In this document: one piece after another, positions 12,714 to 14,009 of the stretch | Position numbering within the stretch: position 1 is the stretch's first letter | Layout of the letters: each line of letters begins with the position of its first letter | NCBI GenBank assembly: GCA_027943245.1 | Contig: JANDJZ010001043.1 | Coordinates: 1-14,009 of the forward strand | Length of the DNA stretch: 14,009 nucleotides | From: Acanthamoeba sp. SK_2022b | Taxonomy: Eukaryota > Discosea > Longamoebia > Acanthamoebidae | Direction of reading: 5' to 3' | Translations under genes and position numbers: made by a program | Notes under the pieces: generated by a model | Databases searched by the model: none | Told to the model about the DNA's origin: nothing | What the model saw: the letters and a program-made list of their open reading frames with translations, nothing else

Positions 12714-12859
12714 GGCGGCACTCTCCCAGACGTCCACGGACGAGCGTCGGGGAACCGTGGATGGGATGGGGAGCTCGTGTGGAGAACGCGTGGATCGCGT
12801 CTGCATAGCGTCGGAGACACCACGCAGGACCCACGGAAACCACCGCAAAGGAACCCCTC

Positions 12860-13390
12860 ATGGCACTCAGCGCCAAGCTCCTCGCCCCGCTCGCCACCGT
12901 CGCCGTCGCCGGCGCCGTCGCCGTCGGCTCGGGCGCGACCTTCACGTCGCAGACCAACAACACGATCAGCGCCGTCACGTCCGGGACGCTGTCGCAGGCC
13001 AACACCAAGGCCGACTCCGCGATCTTCAACCTGAGCAACCTCAAGCCCGGGGACACCCTCAACGGCGGCCTGACGATCACCAACACGGGCTCGCTGCCGG
13101 CCAAGTTCACGCTCGCCGAGACCGCGTCCACCAACGGCTTCACCGGCTCGAACCTCACGCTGACCATCAAGAACGTCACGACCAACAAGGTCGTCTTCGA
13201 CGGCACCTTCGGCGCCCTGGTCGACAACGAGAAGCAGGACCTCGGCACGGTCGCGGCCGGCGCGGCGAACCAGTACGCCTTCACCGTGAAGCTCGCCCAG
13301 GACGCCGACAACACCCAGCAGGGCAAGACCGCGTCGGCCTCCTACCAGTGGGCCTCGACGCAGCTCGACGCCGAGACCACCAACCAGTAG
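12860..13390 (+). CDS. TasA/CalY-like secreted protein with SipW-dependent signal peptide
   Basis: A 176-residue exported protein. The N-terminus is a signal peptide with a hydrophobic core at about 6-25 (LLAPLATVAVAGAVAVGSG) followed by ATFTSQ, the SipW-type junction, then the typical NTISAVTSGTL stretch; cleavage near residue 27 is expected. The mature part is a beta-rich domain with DTLNGGLTITNTGSLPAKFTL, the hallmark of the TasA/camelysin (M73-like) group, which form extracellular fibres or matrix in Bacillus. It lacks cysteines. Shine-Dalgarno AAAGGA lies seven bases before ATG 12860. The dedicated signal peptidase follows 42 bp downstream, so the two form an operon. In actinobacteria the role is not established; a surface-fibre role is inference. 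The upstream 12714-12859 region holds the promoter, of which only TAGCGT (12806-12811) is a weak -10 candidate. Confidence 0.9.
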   Translation: MALSAKLLAPLATVAVAGAVAVGSGATFTSQTNNTISAVTSGTLSQANTKADSAIFNLSNLKPGDTLNGGLTITNTGSLPAKFTLAETASTNGFTGSNLTLTIKNVTTNKVVFDGTFGALVDNEKQDLGTVAAGAANQYAFTVKLAQDADNTQQGKTASASYQWASTQLDAETTNQ

Positions 13391-13432
13391 TCCCGACACC
13401 CCAGACCCCCACCCGTGATCCCAGGAGCAGCC

Positions 13433-14009
13433 ATGAGCACCGTCACCCACGACGTCCCCCGCCGTCGCGTCGCCGTCCGTCTCGGACGAGCGCTGGTGGA
13501 CCTGGTGCTCCTGGTCGTCACCCTGGCCGGCGTCGCCTACGTGGTTCCGTGGGCCCTCGGCTACGACCGGTACGTGATCACGGGTGGGTCCATGTCGGGG
13601 ACCTTCGAGAAGGGGTCCCTCGTCCTGGAGCAGGAGGTCCCGGTCGACGACCTCGAGGTCGGCGACGTGATCACCTACCAGCCCCCCGCGGACTCGGGCG
13701 TCACCACGCTCGTCACCCACCGCATCTCCTCGGTGTCCACGACCGAGGACGGCGTCCGGCAGTTCGTCACCAAGGGTGACGCCAACCCCGACCCGGACCC
13801 CTGGACGTTCAGCCTCACCGACTCCACCCAGCCGGTCGTCGAGCACGCCGTCCCGTACGTGGGCTACGCCCTCATCGCCCTGGCCGACCGCGAGGTGCGG
13901 ATGTTCGCCGTCGGCGGGCCCGCGGTCCTCATCGCGCTCGGCGCGATGGTGCAGCTCGTCCGCGGCCTGCGCGAGCCGGGCCGCAAGCCCCCGGTCGCCG
14001 AGGCCGCGC
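13433..14009 (+). CDS. sipW: SipW-type signal peptidase I, 3' end cut by window
   Basis: An S26-family membrane signal peptidase of the ER/SipW type, open to the window end (192 codons seen). TM1 is at about 20-40 (LVDLVLLVVTLAGVAYVVPWAL). The catalytic serine S53 is in TGGSMSGTF and the His that replaces the bacterial lysine is H96 in VTHRIS, the feature separating SipW/Sec11-type from LepB-type enzymes. KGDANPDPDPW (114-124) is the conserved GDAN box. A second hydrophobic segment (about 150-175) follows. Start: ATG 13433 with AGGAG at 13423-13427, five bases upstream. It should cleave the TasA-like protein encoded just upstream and perhaps further substrates beyond the window. No stop codon is seen. 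Confidence 0.93.
   Translation, partial: MSTVTHDVPRRRVAVRLGRALVDLVLLVVTLAGVAYVVPWALGYDRYVITGGSMSGTFEKGSLVLEQEVPVDDLEVGDVITYQPPADSGVTTLVTHRISSVSTTEDGVRQFVTKGDANPDPDPWTFSLTDSTQPVVEHAVPYVGYALIALADREVRMFAVGGPAVLIALGAMVQLVRGLREPGRKPPVAEAA

Noticed and set aside
10537..13326. 929-codon minus-strand open frame
   Set aside because: A shadow frame opposite the TasA-like and histidine kinase genes and overlapping the MOSC gene, with Arg/Gly/Val-rich low-complexity content. Only its last 32 codons, with their own ribosome site, are called.

Overview
The window comes from a high-GC Gram-positive (Actinomycetota) chromosome. Support: hand counts of about 72% G+C in single lines of the flanks, GTG starts, TAnnnT-type -10 boxes placed for leaderless mRNAs, GC stems without T-tracts as terminators, and actinobacterial protein types (single-copy cold-shock protein, TasA-like protein with SipW peptidase, a tiny FSNRxGCLGS membrane protein). 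Nocardioidaceae (Aeromicrobium/Nocardioides-like) is a reasonable guess but is not proven here.

Layout. (1) 1-2620, chromosome: the end of an SRPBCC/AHSA1 gene, a bidirectional terminator, cspA on the minus strand with a structured leader, and a methyl-accepting chemotaxis protein with its terminator. (2) 2621-9684, a roughly 7.0-kb integrated element bounded by a perfect 39-bp direct repeat. The right copy is the 3' half of an intact tRNA-Lys(TTT) gene; the left copy is the displaced 3' fragment. Inside, left to right: a minus-strand pair of C5-cytosine DNA methyltransferase and GIY-YIG nuclease overlapping by 8 bp; divergently, an AIPR-family protein whose N-terminus carries Mrr-like nuclease motifs; a gene-free 760-bp stretch holding almost four copies of a 134-bp tandem repeat, each unit with two perfect hairpins; a winged-helix protein translationally coupled to an excisionase; and a tyrosine integrase next to the tRNA. 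(3) 9685-14009, chromosome: tRNA-Lys, a four-helix membrane protein, a 32-residue membrane protein, a GAF-histidine kinase, a convergent MOSC protein, and a TasA-like secreted protein followed by its SipW-type signal peptidase, cut by the window end.

How it works together. The integrase, excisionase and att sites make a compact self-excising island with no visible conjugation, capsid or plasmid-maintenance gene. Its cargo reads as a DNA-modification-based phage-defence cassette: methyltransferase, GIY-YIG nuclease and AIPR/Mrr-like nuclease. The repeat array lies between the convergent ends of the cargo and the mobility operon. It is either a multi-hairpin insulator or an undescribed structured RNA. 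The cassette plus the array are the best candidates here for an undescribed system.
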